A DNA stretch of 64,000 nt from Mariniphaga anaerophila (GTDB taxonomy: Bacteria; Bacteroidota; Bacteroidia; Bacteroidales; Prolixibacteraceae): NCBI RefSeq assembly GCF_900129025.1, contig NZ_FQUM01000004.1, positions 1 to 64,000 of the forward strand, read 5' to 3'. Position numbers and translations under genes: made by a program. The notes under the pieces are model-generated. The model searched no databases and had not been told where the DNA came from. It saw nothing but the letters and a program-made list of their open reading frames with translations. This document shows positions 9,764 through 17,767 of the stretch, piece after piece; within the stretch, counting starts at the first letter, position 1; each line of letters starts with the position of its first letter.

Positions 9764-10409
9764 TGACAAATTCTTTTGTTGTCAGATGCTTCCCAAAATG
9801 GTGGACAATTTCATTTAACACATAATCTTGTTGAGTTCGGTTAAACGCCGATGTTCCATCAGAAATCAGAAAGGTATTATAACCTTTGTCGTGGGCGTCA
9901 CGCAAGGTGCTTTCTACGCAGACGTGAGTAGCATACCCTACTAAATAAAGATTTTCGATTTTATTGTTTCGCAAATAAGCATCTAAATTGGAACCTGTAA
10001 ATCCACTCGCCCCTACTCGTCCGGTAACCACAAATTCGCCCTCGATTGGTTTTACGGGTTCATAAAACTGTGAGCCAAATTCGTTAATCGGGAACGTTCC
10101 AGCATTCTGAATAGCTTTACGCAAACCACTTTTGCCGTTTGCTAATTCGGGATAACCTTTCTCAAAACGCAATCCCACGTGAAGGACTTCAATATTGTTT
10201 TTTCGTGCATAGTCCAACGCTTTTTCAATATTTGCAATAGAATTCTTCATCATTTCTTTGTCTTTTACCAAAGCCTTGTAAAGTTTTCCGTCTTCGTGCA
10301 TCCACTCGTTTTGGGTTTCGATAAGGACTAAAGCTGATTTTTCTTTTGTTTGTGCCTGTATTTGGCCCATACTTAAAAATGTTAGAAGGATTAAAATTGT
10401 TGTTTTCAT
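9756..10409 (-). CDS. Exported isochorismatase-fold cysteine hydrolase-like protein
   Basis: A 217-residue protein with a signal peptide (MKTTILILLTFLSMGQIQAQ), so a periplasmic location is likely; most family members are cytoplasmic. The isochorismatase fold is recognised from ALVLIETQNEW, the GxxGSNLDAYLR region and LVGYATHVCVESTLRDA, where Cys164 is the nucleophile position. The usual Asp of the D-K-C triad is Glu31, and the Lys position appears to be Arg131, so catalysis is uncertain. It overlaps the DUF2798 gene downstream and follows a secreted unknown by 25 bp, so the three probably form one transcript. The substrate cannot be told. Confidence 0.8.
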   Translation of the reverse strand: MKTTILILLTFLSMGQIQAQTKEKSALVLIETQNEWMHEDGKLYKALVKDKEMMKNSIANIEKALDYARKNNIEVLHVGLRFEKGYPELANGKSGLRKAIQNAGTFPINEFGSQFYEPVKPIEGEFVVTGRVGASGFTGSNLDAYLRNNKIENLYLVGYATHVCVESTLRDAHDKGYNTFLISDGTSAFNRTQQDYVLNEIVHHFGKHLTTKEFVNE

Positions 10410-10434
10410 ATTTGTTTTGCTCTAAAAAATTGAA

Positions 10435-11058
10435 TTATTTGTTTCCGGTTAGCCAACTGTCGTGCAACCATTTTTCGGTAATGCGTTTATGTTCGCTGTT
10501 GTTCCATTTTATATTACGCTCGAACGTGATTACAGAGCCGTCAAAGCCAACGATTACCCACGCATAGTCATTTTTCGAAGCACGATAACATTTGTATTTC
10601 ATTCCTGCAATCGTGGTTTTCACTCCGTTGACCAAAATTTCTTCATCGTGTCTTTCTATCCAAAGGTTTTTCAGGCTATTGGCCAAAAATTTATCCAAAC
10701 TCAATAAAAAATCTTTGGCTATTTCTTCGGTTTCCGATTTTGAAAGCATTTTTAAGTTTGAATACCTTTTATCCATATTGGTAAATCCCAAAATCTGTTT
10801 TTCTTTTTCTGAAATGACGAAAGAAAAATGCTCCCCCTCCAAGCCTTTGTTCCCGTCTTTCTCAAACCGAAAAACATACGCTGATGCATTGTCAGCTTTT
10901 ACCTTACTTACGGATTGAAATTGATAATCCGTGGGAATTTTGATAACCTTTTCAAATGCCGTGAGATACGGTTTTGCTTCTTCCATAGAAACTTGTTGTG
11001 CTACTAAATTGGTTGTTGTCATTATTATTATACTTAAAATTAAAATTGCTGTTTTCAT
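10435..11058 (-). CDS. Secreted protein of unknown function
   Basis: A 207-residue protein with a clear signal peptide (MKTAILILSIIIMTTTNLVAQQ). The mature part has alternating beta/alpha character (AYVFRFEKDG, HFSFVISEKEKQILGF, YAWVIVGFDGSVITFERN) faintly like PepSY or YcdB-type modules, but I do not recognise the family. It is the first gene of the three-gene - strand unit that continues with the isochorismatase-fold and DUF2798 genes, and it is divergent from the MerR regulator at 11161, which may control it. Confidence 0.7.
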   Translation of the reverse strand: MKTAILILSIIIMTTTNLVAQQVSMEEAKPYLTAFEKVIKIPTDYQFQSVSKVKADNASAYVFRFEKDGNKGLEGEHFSFVISEKEKQILGFTNMDKRYSNLKMLSKSETEEIAKDFLLSLDKFLANSLKNLWIERHDEEILVNGVKTTIAGMKYKCYRASKNDYAWVIVGFDGSVITFERNIKWNNSEHKRITEKWLHDSWLTGNK

Positions 11059-11085
11059 ACTTCTATTGTTTTATATATTCAATTA

Positions 11086-11136
11086 TTGCAAATTATTTAC
11101 ATTTGCAAAACAAGGACAAATATTTTATATTTGCAA
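11086..11136 (+). promoter_or_regulatory. MerR-gene promoter with ATTTGCAA operator-like repeats
   Basis: TTG (11103-11105), a 20-bp spacer and TATATTTG (11126-11133) fit the Bacteroidota promoter form. TTGCAAAT (11086-11093) and ATTTGCAA (11101-11108) form a perfect 8-7-8 inverted repeat over the -33 region, and a third ATTTGCAA (11129-11136) overlaps the -7 box. It sits in the divergent region between the MerR gene and the secreted-protein operon. Control by the adjacent MerR protein is inference. Confidence 0.6.
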
Positions 11137-11160
11137 CATAAATTGTAAATAAATTACAAT

Positions 11161-11484
11161 ATGAATAAAAAGGAAACAGAAATAGACTTGTCTTTTGACT
11201 TCGATTTTTTAGATAAATTGGTTGTGGGAATCGGCGAAGTTTCGCAGATTACAGGCATTCCGACAAGACAAATCCGCTATTGGGAAGACAAAGGTATTAT
11301 CACTAGTCTAACCGAAGAAGAGGGAAAAAACAGACGATACGATTACAAAAACATCAAAAAAATGTTGCTCGTAAAAGAACTTTTGGACGAGGGTTACACT
11401 TTGGACGCTTCGGCTGAAAAAGTAAAAAAACGTATCGAATTGATTGAAAAAACGCTGACTAAACTAAAAAAGGGCAGCAGCTAA
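11161..11484 (+). CDS. MerR family transcriptional regulator
   Basis: A 107-residue protein with an N-terminal winged helix-turn-helix of MerR type (VGIGEVSQITGIPTRQIRYWEDKGII, then NRRYDYKNIKKMLLVKELLDEGYTLDAS) and a C-terminal helix that may form the dimer coiled coil (KKRIELIEKTLTKLKK). There is no effector domain or Cys cluster, so a metal or redox ligand is not indicated. It is divergently transcribed from the secreted unknown/isochorismatase/DUF2798 unit across a 102-bp gap with operator-like repeats, and it may regulate that unit and itself. Confidence 0.88.
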   Translation: MNKKETEIDLSFDFDFLDKLVVGIGEVSQITGIPTRQIRYWEDKGIITSLTEEEGKNRRYDYKNIKKMLLVKELLDEGYTLDASAEKVKKRIELIEKTLTKLKKGSS

Positions 11485-11519
11485 CACCGGTCATGTGCCA
11501 TGTGGCAGAACTCGAAACA

Positions 11520-12266
11520 ATGAAATATAGAGAAAATAAAATAGATGGATTTTTGTCCAATTTCATTCAATGTTTTTGGGAATATGACAATCTAACAAAA
11601 GATGTTAATTATATCATTTTACCTGACGGGCATTTTGATTTGATTTTTGAAATTAGGAATAATGAACTATCGAATGTTTCTCTGACCGGAGTCTGGACAA
11701 AGCCAATCAAGGTGCATATTGACAGAGATATAAAACTGATTGGAATTCGATTTAAACTAATTGCAGTAGAGTACATTTTCAAACAGTCAATTAAAAATAT
11801 TCTGAATACAACAACAGATTTGCCGACAAACTTTTTTGGAGTAAAAAATCTTTCTTTTAACGACTTTGACTCTTTAACAAATTACCTTTTAGAGAAAATC
11901 AACTACGGCTTAAAAAACCTTAAGGAGATTGATAATAGAAAGTTCAAATTATTTGAGCTACTCTACGAAAACAAAGGGAATCTAAAAGTAAATGAATTGG
12001 CAGAAAAAGTATTTTGGAGCAGCCGTCAGATTAACAGATATTTCAATCAAAAGTTTGGTTTTTCATTAAAGACATTCTCAAATATTTTGAAGTGTAATTC
12101 TTCCTACTTCGAAATTGCAAGCGGACAACTATTTCCACAACAATATTATTTCGACCAGGCACATTTTATAAAGGAAGTAAAAAAATATACCGGTTCAACG
12201 CCCGGAGAACTGCATAAAAACAAAAACGACCGATTTTTACAATTATCAACACTTTTAACTTCATAA
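11520..12266 (+). CDS. AraC family transcriptional regulator
   Basis: A 248-residue protein. The N-terminal part (FLSNFIQCFWEYDN, ILPDGHFDLIFEI, GVWTKPIKV, IGIRFKLIAVEYIF) is the sensor-like domain found in many AraC-type regulators with a DUF6597-like N-terminus. The C-terminus has the two helix-turn-helix units of AraC (LKVNELAEKVFWSSRQINRYFNQKFGFSL written in parts; YYFDQAHFIKEVKKYTGSTPGELHK). The frame opens at 11493, but the ATG at 11520 begins the recognisable domain and is preferred. It follows the MerR gene by 35 bp. The effector is unknown. Confidence 0.85.
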   Translation: MKYRENKIDGFLSNFIQCFWEYDNLTKDVNYIILPDGHFDLIFEIRNNELSNVSLTGVWTKPIKVHIDRDIKLIGIRFKLIAVEYIFKQSIKNILNTTTDLPTNFFGVKNLSFNDFDSLTNYLLEKINYGLKNLKEIDNRKFKLFELLYENKGNLKVNELAEKVFWSSRQINRYFNQKFGFSLKTFSNILKCNSSYFEIASGQLFPQQYYFDQAHFIKEVKKYTGSTPGELHKNKNDRFLQLSTLLTS

Positions 12267-12300
12267 CTTTGAGCTTATTAACTAATTAAAAGGATTAAAA

Positions 12301-12723
12301 ATGAAAGTAAATAAGTTAACACCAAATTTTGAAGTAAAAGACATAAAAGAAACTGTAAACTTCTATCAAACAGTTTTAGGATTTTCTCTTGTGATGGCTG
12401 TTCCTGAAACCCAAGACGGGATTGAACAAGCTCTCGCAGACAACAAAGAGTATGTATATGCCTTAGTGTCGAAAGATACAGTAGAAATGATGTTCCAACG
12501 AAGCGATAGTTTTAAAAGTGATGTAAAGATGGCAAAAGACATTCCTTTTGGTGCCTCGGTTTCTTTCTATATGGAAATTGATGGGTTGGACAGTTTCTAT
12601 AATGAAATCAAAGATAAAGTTTCAGAAATTACAGAGCCAAAACAGGCTTGGTATGGCATGAAAGAGTTTTACACAAAAGACCCAAACGGCTATATTCTTG
12701 GATTTGCTGAAAAGACAGAATAA
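12301..12723 (+). CDS. VOC family (glyoxalase/bleomycin-resistance fold) protein
   Basis: A 140-residue single-domain VOC protein: LTPNFEVKDIKETVNFYQTVLGF at the start, VEMMFQRSDSF in the middle and the closing FYTKDPNGYILGFAEK motif. The usual metal-ligand positions are only partly conserved, so it may bind a ligand rather than catalyse. It is one of several small single-domain genes on the + strand here; the AGGA at 12291 lies 6 bp before the start. Substrate unknown. Confidence 0.82.
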   Translation: MKVNKLTPNFEVKDIKETVNFYQTVLGFSLVMAVPETQDGIEQALADNKEYVYALVSKDTVEMMFQRSDSFKSDVKMAKDIPFGASVSFYMEIDGLDSFYNEIKDKVSEITEPKQAWYGMKEFYTKDPNGYILGFAEKTE

Positions 12724-12734
12724 TAAGTTATAAT

Positions 12735-13088
12735 ATGGATATCGAAAAATATAGACAGTTTTGCTTGTCTTTGAAAGAGGCAACCGAAGGAACACCTTTT
12801 GATGAAAAAACATTGGTGTTTTCGATAAAGGGAAAAATGTTTAGCTCAACCAATATTGAAACATTTGAGCTAATCAACGTGAAATGTGAGCCTGAAAAAT
12901 CTATCGAATTGAGAGAACAGTTTGAGGCTGTGATACCCGGATATTATATGAACAAAAAACATTGGAATAGCATAAAAATGGATAATACCATTTCAGACCA
13001 ACAGATTCAAGAATGGATTGAAAATTCATACAAACTTGTCGTTTCAACTCTTCCCAAAAAAGTGCAGAAAGAATTAGGAATTGAATAA
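12735..13088 (+). CDS. MmcQ/YjbR family protein
   Basis: A 117-residue protein with the YjbR/MmcQ pattern: FCLSLKEATEGTPFDEKTLVFSIKGKMFSS near the start (given in parts: LSLKEATEGTPF, VFSIKGKMF), INVKCEPEKSIELREQF in the middle, and the typical PGYYMNKKHWNSI followed by WIENSYKLVVSTLPKKVQ. The family has a double-wing, DNA-binding-like fold, but its role is not settled. It starts 11 bp after the VOC gene, so they are likely co-transcribed. Confidence 0.85.
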   Translation: MDIEKYRQFCLSLKEATEGTPFDEKTLVFSIKGKMFSSTNIETFELINVKCEPEKSIELREQFEAVIPGYYMNKKHWNSIKMDNTISDQQIQEWIENSYKLVVSTLPKKVQKELGIE

Positions 13089-13179
13089 AAACGGCAAACA
13101 AGATTGCACATAAAAAAAATACCGAACGATAGAGATACACACGGAAATAAAACTTGACAAATTAGAAAACAACAGAGGC

Positions 13180-13632
13180 ATGGTTAAAATTGAAAAAATT
13201 GTTGAAAATAAGAAACAGTTTCTCGACCTTTTGTTGTTGGCAGACGAGCAGGAAAATATGATTGACAAGTATCTTCCCAATGGAGATTTGTTTGCTTTAT
13301 ATGACGATGATTTGAAAAGCATTTGCGTTGTGGTTCCGATAAATAACGAAACCTGCGAGCTGAAAAACATAGCAACCTACAAGAAATATCAAAGCAAAGG
13401 ATACGGTAGAACATTGGTAAAATTTATTTCTGACTTCTACAAAAACGACTACAAAACAATGCTTGTCGGAACAGGAGAAACGCCGTCAATCCTGTCGTTT
13501 TATAAAAGTTGTGGATTTGAACAGGCATACCTGGTGAAAAATTTCTTTACAGATAATTACGACCACCCTATTTTTGAGGGCAACGTACAACTTGTTGATA
13601 TGATTTATCTTAAAAAGAATTTAAAAAAATAG
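13180..13632 (+). CDS. GNAT family N-acetyltransferase
   Basis: A 150-residue single GNAT domain. The acetyl-CoA-binding motif A is [21 protein letters not shown], followed by [30 protein letters not shown] (seen as [17 protein letters not shown]) and a conserved DMIYLKK end. It lies 91 bp after the YjbR-like gene. The acceptor substrate (small molecule, peptide or protein N-terminus) cannot be read from sequence. Confidence 0.85.
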   Translation: MVKIEKIVENKKQFLDLLLLADEQENMIDKYLPNGDLFALYDDDLKSICVVVPINNETCELKNIATYKKYQSKGYGRTLVKFISDFYKNDYKTMLVGTGETPSILSFYKSCGFEQAYLVKNFFTDNYDHPIFEGNVQLVDMIYLKKNLKK

Positions 13633-13684
13633 CAGGAGTGTATTACAAACGAAAACGCTGAACAAACGCACACATCGCTAACAC

Positions 13685-13750
13685 TGTTTATGAAACACAG
13701 CCGGTTGAGTGCGTTTACGAACCATCTCAGCCCGCTCTGTTTTATAAACA
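13685..13750. repeat. Imperfect palindrome, 25-bp arms (attC-like candidate)
   Basis: The left arm at 13685-13709 and right arm at 13726-13750 are complementary at 21 of 25 positions around a 16-nt loop. It lies between the stop of the GNAT gene and the start of the YdeI-like gene. The flank on the left reads cgctaacac. The fold resembles palindromic recombination sites such as integron attC, but a clean GTTRRRY core is not present on the right side, so the identity is open. Confidence 0.6.
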
Positions 13751-13772
13751 CACCCATTGAGTAATTAAAAAA

Positions 13773-14339
13773 ATGACAGAAATAAAAACCAAATATTTCG
13801 CAAACAGGCAGGATTGGAGAGAGTGGCTCGAAAATAATTTTGAGACACAGGATAATATCTGGTTGGAGTATCCCAAAAAAGAAACTGGAAAAAAAAGAAT
13901 TTTGTATAACGATGCCGTTGAGGAAGCTTTGTGTTTCGGGTGGATTGACACAACGGTCAAATCATTGAACAACGAAACTACAATACAACGGTTTTGTAAA
14001 AGAAGGGGCAACTCAACCTATTCGCAAGCCAATAAGGAGCGGCTGAACTGGCTGCTTGAAAATGGGCTGATTCACGATTCGATAGTCGACGACATAGAAA
14101 AAGTAGTAACCGAAAAATTTGTATTTCCGACAGATATTATTCAACGTTTAAAAACAGACAAAAGCACTTGGGAAAACTTTCAGAAAATGTCTGCCCCGTA
14201 TAAACGAATCAGAATTGCATATATCGAAAGTGCCAGAAAAAGGCCTGACGAATTTGAAAAGCGGCTGCACAATTTTTTCCAGAAGACCAAAGAGAACAAA
14301 CAGATAAAAGGATTCGGGGGAATTGAAAAATATTATTGA
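13773..14339 (+). CDS. YdeI/OmpD-associated family protein
   Basis: A 188-residue protein of the YdeI/OmpD-associated (bacteriocin-protection-like) family. It shows the typical start (FANRQDWREWLENNF, IWLEYPKKETGKKRILYNDA), the hallmark VEEALCFGWIDTTVKSL, FCKRRGNSTYSQANKERLNWL, and the C-terminal YKRIRIAYIESARKRPDEFEKR helix ending with a short tail. Proposed roles for the family, such as stress or antimicrobial-peptide tolerance, are weakly established. It is the last + strand gene of the small-gene run and is preceded by the long palindrome. Confidence 0.85.
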   Translation: MTEIKTKYFANRQDWREWLENNFETQDNIWLEYPKKETGKKRILYNDAVEEALCFGWIDTTVKSLNNETTIQRFCKRRGNSTYSQANKERLNWLLENGLIHDSIVDDIEKVVTEKFVFPTDIIQRLKTDKSTWENFQKMSAPYKRIRIAYIESARKRPDEFEKRLHNFFQKTKENKQIKGFGGIEKYY

Positions 14340-14513
14340 GAAGGTACTCTGTCGGACTTTCCAATGTCAGCGAGAATCCGGGTATTCAATCACTCAGTTA
14401 TCACAAGTTAACCCTTGCGTTGAATTTGAAATAATAATAGTAAGTGGCAACGCACGCGCGGGAAAATGTATAGCGGGACTGCCCATTTTTTCTGAACAGC
14501 CCCAAATACTAAA

Positions 14514-15728
14514 TCAGGGAACAAAACGATCTTTATTGGCAAACGGAGTACAGAATACAGCATCAAACGCTTCGTGTAGGTTGGTCACAATTGAAGCATT
14601 TTGCGAACGCATGTACTTAATCCCCTTAAGCCGATCCGTAAATACCAAACATGAGTCTTCAATTCCGCAATTCTCAATAATATAGTGCTCAACACTTTTC
14701 TGACGAATTGTATCGGCAGGTTTAATCACAACCTTGAACCCAAGCGGACTAACAGGGTCTATCTCCATTTCAGGAGTATTACGGCCTAAATGAGTGAAGC
14801 CAATTGCACAATAATCTTCTCTACTTGCAAGATGTTGTCCCATCGGGACAGATGTTAATTCTCCTGCAAAGGAAACAGGAGTCTTTTGTAAATGATTATT
14901 ATGTGCCAGAAGTACCATTTTAATTTTCGGATTAGCCTGAATAATTCTACTCACTGCTCCTGCCATATATGAATCCCGCACAGAAGTATCGCCCTCTGCA
15001 CAAACGCCGTTAAAAAGCGCATGCACTCCCCGTAAAGTTTCCAATATATGCTCTACGGTTATAATCAGCTCCATAGTTTTCTGCACTATATTGCTGTTAC
15101 TTTGGTTACTCAGCATCGGAGCAAGAGCCAAAATGCGCAATTTCAACCTCACAATTTCAGAAAAAACTTTATCTCTGCTGTTAGCAGAAAGATTTCCCCA
15201 TTTTTCAGCGGAAATAACCGCAGACTCACCATCAACAGTTTCCAATATTTGAAACAACAGCTGAACATGCGACTTCATTGGAGGATCCACTAATTGAATA
15301 CAAGACGCAAGCTCTTCTATATCTTCTCGCGGGCTCAAAGTGTTGGGCAAATCAATTCCTATTAGTTGTACTTTTTTCCCGGTTAAGTGAAGGTAAGATT
15401 TCAACCAAATCAAAAATGAACCATACAATGCGTACGTTAAAGAATTCGAAAAAAGCTTAAGTTCCTTTGCTCCGGAATTTGAGTTGAGCCACTCCGACAG
15501 TTTGCCGGCCTGAATAGTTCCGCATTCTAAACCGACAGCATTGAAACCGTGGTTCTCAATTAAATATTGAACAAAGCCACATCTGGCCGATGAAAACTCC
15601 GATACAAAATGAGCCCCTTCTCCAATTCCAACGATTCGTGCGTTGTTTACAATTGAAGATACATTTTTAAACGCGCAGAAATTATCTTCATTACTGTTTA
15701 ATCGAGTTTTAACTTTATTAGGTGTCAT
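14514..15728 (-). CDS. Erythromycin esterase-like family protein
   Basis: A 404-residue protein of the Ere-like hydrolase family. Conserved features: IVGIGEGAHFVSEF (Glu37 and His40, the family's catalytic Glu/His), AVGLECG (Glu68), the KVQLIGIDLPN segment and LLAHNNHLQK with two further His. The length is close to EreA/EreB. The upstream frame starts with TTG at 15743; the ATG at 15728 is preferred. Family members open macrolide lactones, but many chromosomal homologues act on other esters or have unknown substrates, so macrolide resistance is not claimed. The C-terminal half is unusually diverged. Confidence 0.75.
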   Translation of the reverse strand: MTPNKVKTRLNSNEDNFCAFKNVSSIVNNARIVGIGEGAHFVSEFSSARCGFVQYLIENHGFNAVGLECGTIQAGKLSEWLNSNSGAKELKLFSNSLTYALYGSFLIWLKSYLHLTGKKVQLIGIDLPNTLSPREDIEELASCIQLVDPPMKSHVQLLFQILETVDGESAVISAEKWGNLSANSRDKVFSEIVRLKLRILALAPMLSNQSNSNIVQKTMELIITVEHILETLRGVHALFNGVCAEGDTSVRDSYMAGAVSRIIQANPKIKMVLLAHNNHLQKTPVSFAGELTSVPMGQHLASREDYCAIGFTHLGRNTPEMEIDPVSPLGFKVVIKPADTIRQKSVEHYIIENCGIEDSCLVFTDRLKGIKYMRSQNASIVTNLHEAFDAVFCTPFANKDRFVP

Positions 15729-16171
15729 ATTCTTTATTTTCAAATTAATATAATAATCAGATATACTTCGTTTTGCTCGAATCTAGTTCTACTAACCAGA
15801 CAATTATTTTCTCCAGTCAAACTCTATTCCTCCCATCCAGCAAATGGCTTTGCCAAACAGTATAAAAATCGCCTTACGAGGTTAATCAAACGTAATAACT
15901 CGCGGCATTACCGATAAAGAAAAACATTACCAATTTTAACTTGTAGGATTTGGACAGAAAATGATTCAGAGCTACCTGTCGATTCAGATGTCTACCAAGG
16001 TCTGGAGAAGTACATAATTTGAAAATTTTAAAAATATATTAAGTGTAAAAATAGATGTTTTTCTTATACCAACAACAAAAACAAATAATTCATCACCCTT
16101 TTTAGAACTAACATCAAACTTATATTTATTACTTTTATTCTCCTTAAGTTGAAAAACCAAAAACTCTAAAA
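15729..16171. other. Intergenic stretch, nothing recognised
   Basis: This 443-bp AT-rich gap lies between divergent genes (Ere-like on -, DUF5808 on +). No frame with protein-like composition, no strong hairpin and no clear TAnnTTTG box with a paired TTG was found. It presumably carries the promoters of both flanking genes. Confidence 0.5.
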
Positions 16172-16384
16172 ATGAGAACCAGAATAAACAAGGAGATGCT
16201 CGAGTCCATGGGCAAAAACCCCAACAATTGGAAAGGGATATTTTACGTCAATCGCAAAGACCCCAGATTAATCGTTCCGAAACAGAATCCGGCGATGGGG
16301 TGGACTTTCAATTTTGCAAGTCCGTACGCATATATAACCCTTATTGGAATTATTCTGATAGCAATTGCATCCAAATATTTTTGA
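16172..16384 (+). CDS. DUF5808 domain small membrane protein
   Basis: A 70-residue protein with NPNNWKGIFYVNRKDPRLIVPK followed by MGWTFNFASP and one C-terminal membrane helix (YITLIGIILIAIASKYF). This is the DUF5808 layout, a short domain found alone or at the end of DUF1648-type membrane proteins. It ends 10 bp before the alpha/beta hydrolase start, so the two are likely one transcript. Function unknown. Confidence 0.75.
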   Translation: MRTRINKEMLESMGKNPNNWKGIFYVNRKDPRLIVPKQNPAMGWTFNFASPYAYITLIGIILIAIASKYF

Positions 16385-16394
16385 CAACAGAAAC

Positions 16395-17360
16395 ATGAAA
16401 ACCCTCATTTTCTTAATTGCGCTGAGCGTTCTGTCATTGGGGCTGTCTGCACAAGGTGGGCTCGACACAGCTTTTACGACCTCTGAAATAGTATTAAAAA
16501 CTTCAACCGGAGATATTCATGGAACGCTAACAATCCCAAATCATTCAAAAGTTTCTAAAGTCGTTCTTATTGTTGCCGGCTCCGGCCCAACCGACAGAAA
16601 CTGCAACTCGTCGCTGGGCATCCACACCGATGCCTACAAAATGTTATCCCGCGATTTTGCAAAAAACGGTATTGCTTCGTTAAGATTTGACAAACGGGGA
16701 ATTGGTGAAAGCCGGCAGGCAATGACCGGCGAAAGTGAATTACGATTTGAAACTTATGTAACCGACGTTGTTAGTTGGATTTCTCTTTTAAAATCAGATA
16801 AACGTTTTTCGTCGATTGTACTGCTTGGGCACAGCGAAGGTTCGTTAATCGGGATGATAGCTGCAGGACAAACAAACGTGGCAGGGTTTATTTCAATTTC
16901 AGGAGCAGGAAAGCCGGCTGATAAAATTCTGCAGGAGCAACTCCAAAAGCAACTACCACCTCAGTTACTCCAACAATCAAATTTAATACTCGACAGCCTG
17001 AAAGCCGGAAAAACAGTATCGAACGTAAATCCCGCGCTGGCAACTCTTTTTCGTCCCAGCGTTCAACCGTACATGATTTCGTGGATAAAATACGACCCCA
17101 CCACAGAAATTGGAAAGCTGAAAATTCCGGCTCTGATTATTCAAGGCACAACTGATTTACAGGTTTCAGAAGAAGATGCCAAATTACTTTCGGCATCAAA
17201 ACCGGACGCAGAGCTGTTGATAGTTGAGAACATGAACCATGTTCTGAAAGAGGCGGGCGAAGAAATTCAGCAGAACATGGCAACATACCGAAACCCGGAT
17301 CTGCCACTAAAACCGGGGCTGGCTGAAGAAATTGTCAGCTTTATTAAAATGCTAAAGTAA
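16395..17360 (+). CDS. Secreted alpha/beta hydrolase
   Basis: A 321-residue exported hydrolase. Signal peptide MKTLIFLIALSVLSLGLSAQ; oxyanion-hole region IVAGSGPTDRN; LRFDKRGIGES; nucleophile elbow LLGHSEGSLIGM (Ser in GHSEG); probable acid Asp in IIQGTTDLQVSEEDA; catalytic His in NMNHVLKEAG. This pattern is common among Bacteroidota alpha/beta hydrolases with small ester substrates. The frame opens at a TTG (16365), but the ATG at 16395 begins the signal peptide. It follows DUF5808 by 10 bp. The substrate is unknown. Confidence 0.88.
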   Translation: MKTLIFLIALSVLSLGLSAQGGLDTAFTTSEIVLKTSTGDIHGTLTIPNHSKVSKVVLIVAGSGPTDRNCNSSLGIHTDAYKMLSRDFAKNGIASLRFDKRGIGESRQAMTGESELRFETYVTDVVSWISLLKSDKRFSSIVLLGHSEGSLIGMIAAGQTNVAGFISISGAGKPADKILQEQLQKQLPPQLLQQSNLILDSLKAGKTVSNVNPALATLFRPSVQPYMISWIKYDPTTEIGKLKIPALIIQGTTDLQVSEEDAKLLSASKPDAELLIVENMNHVLKEAGEEIQQNMATYRNPDLPLKPGLAEEIVSFIKMLK

Positions 17361-17767
17361 ATACGCAAAATCTTACCGGCGTCAGCCAGGGGGGACAATT
17401 CAATCCCAAAAGTCTACTAAAAATTATCTGTTCAAATTTTCAGACCAGGGACTTTGAATAAGGTTAATTTGAATTATGAAGCAGTCTTAATTGTTGTGCA
17501 TATTTGCATATGCAGCCGCTACTAATAAGTAAACCCAATTACTGAACGTTCAAAAAACTTGAGGACATTCAGTAACCCACATAATTGTTAGTCATTCCTT
17601 TTTGTGAATTTTGAATGACGGAAATTCATGTTCGTTTCATATATTTACATGAGGGTAAGGCAAAAATAAAAGCCGTTGACCCAATCGATGGAATAAATTT
17701 TCGGAGTCGTTCGTACTGTATTCCATGGCCAAACATATAATTTTAAAAGTTGAATAAAGCTAATACG
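17361..17767. other. Intergenic stretch with one copy of a dispersed repeat
   Basis: This 407-bp gap has no gene-like frame. Its notable content is the 101-bp dispersed repeat at 17542-17642 and a small inverted repeat TGCATATTTGCATATGCA near 17498. No terminator with a T-run is visible after the hydrolase. Confidence 0.6.
17542..17642. repeat. Dispersed 101-bp repeat, copy 1
   Basis: It aligns without gaps to 33972-34072 at 90 of 101 positions (89%). Two potential hairpins are kept in both copies: CTGAAyGT with ACATTCAG at the left end, and TGAATTTT with rAAATTCA near the right end. It is far from any transposase. This copy lies 125 bp upstream of the DUF4386 gene. Confidence 0.85.
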
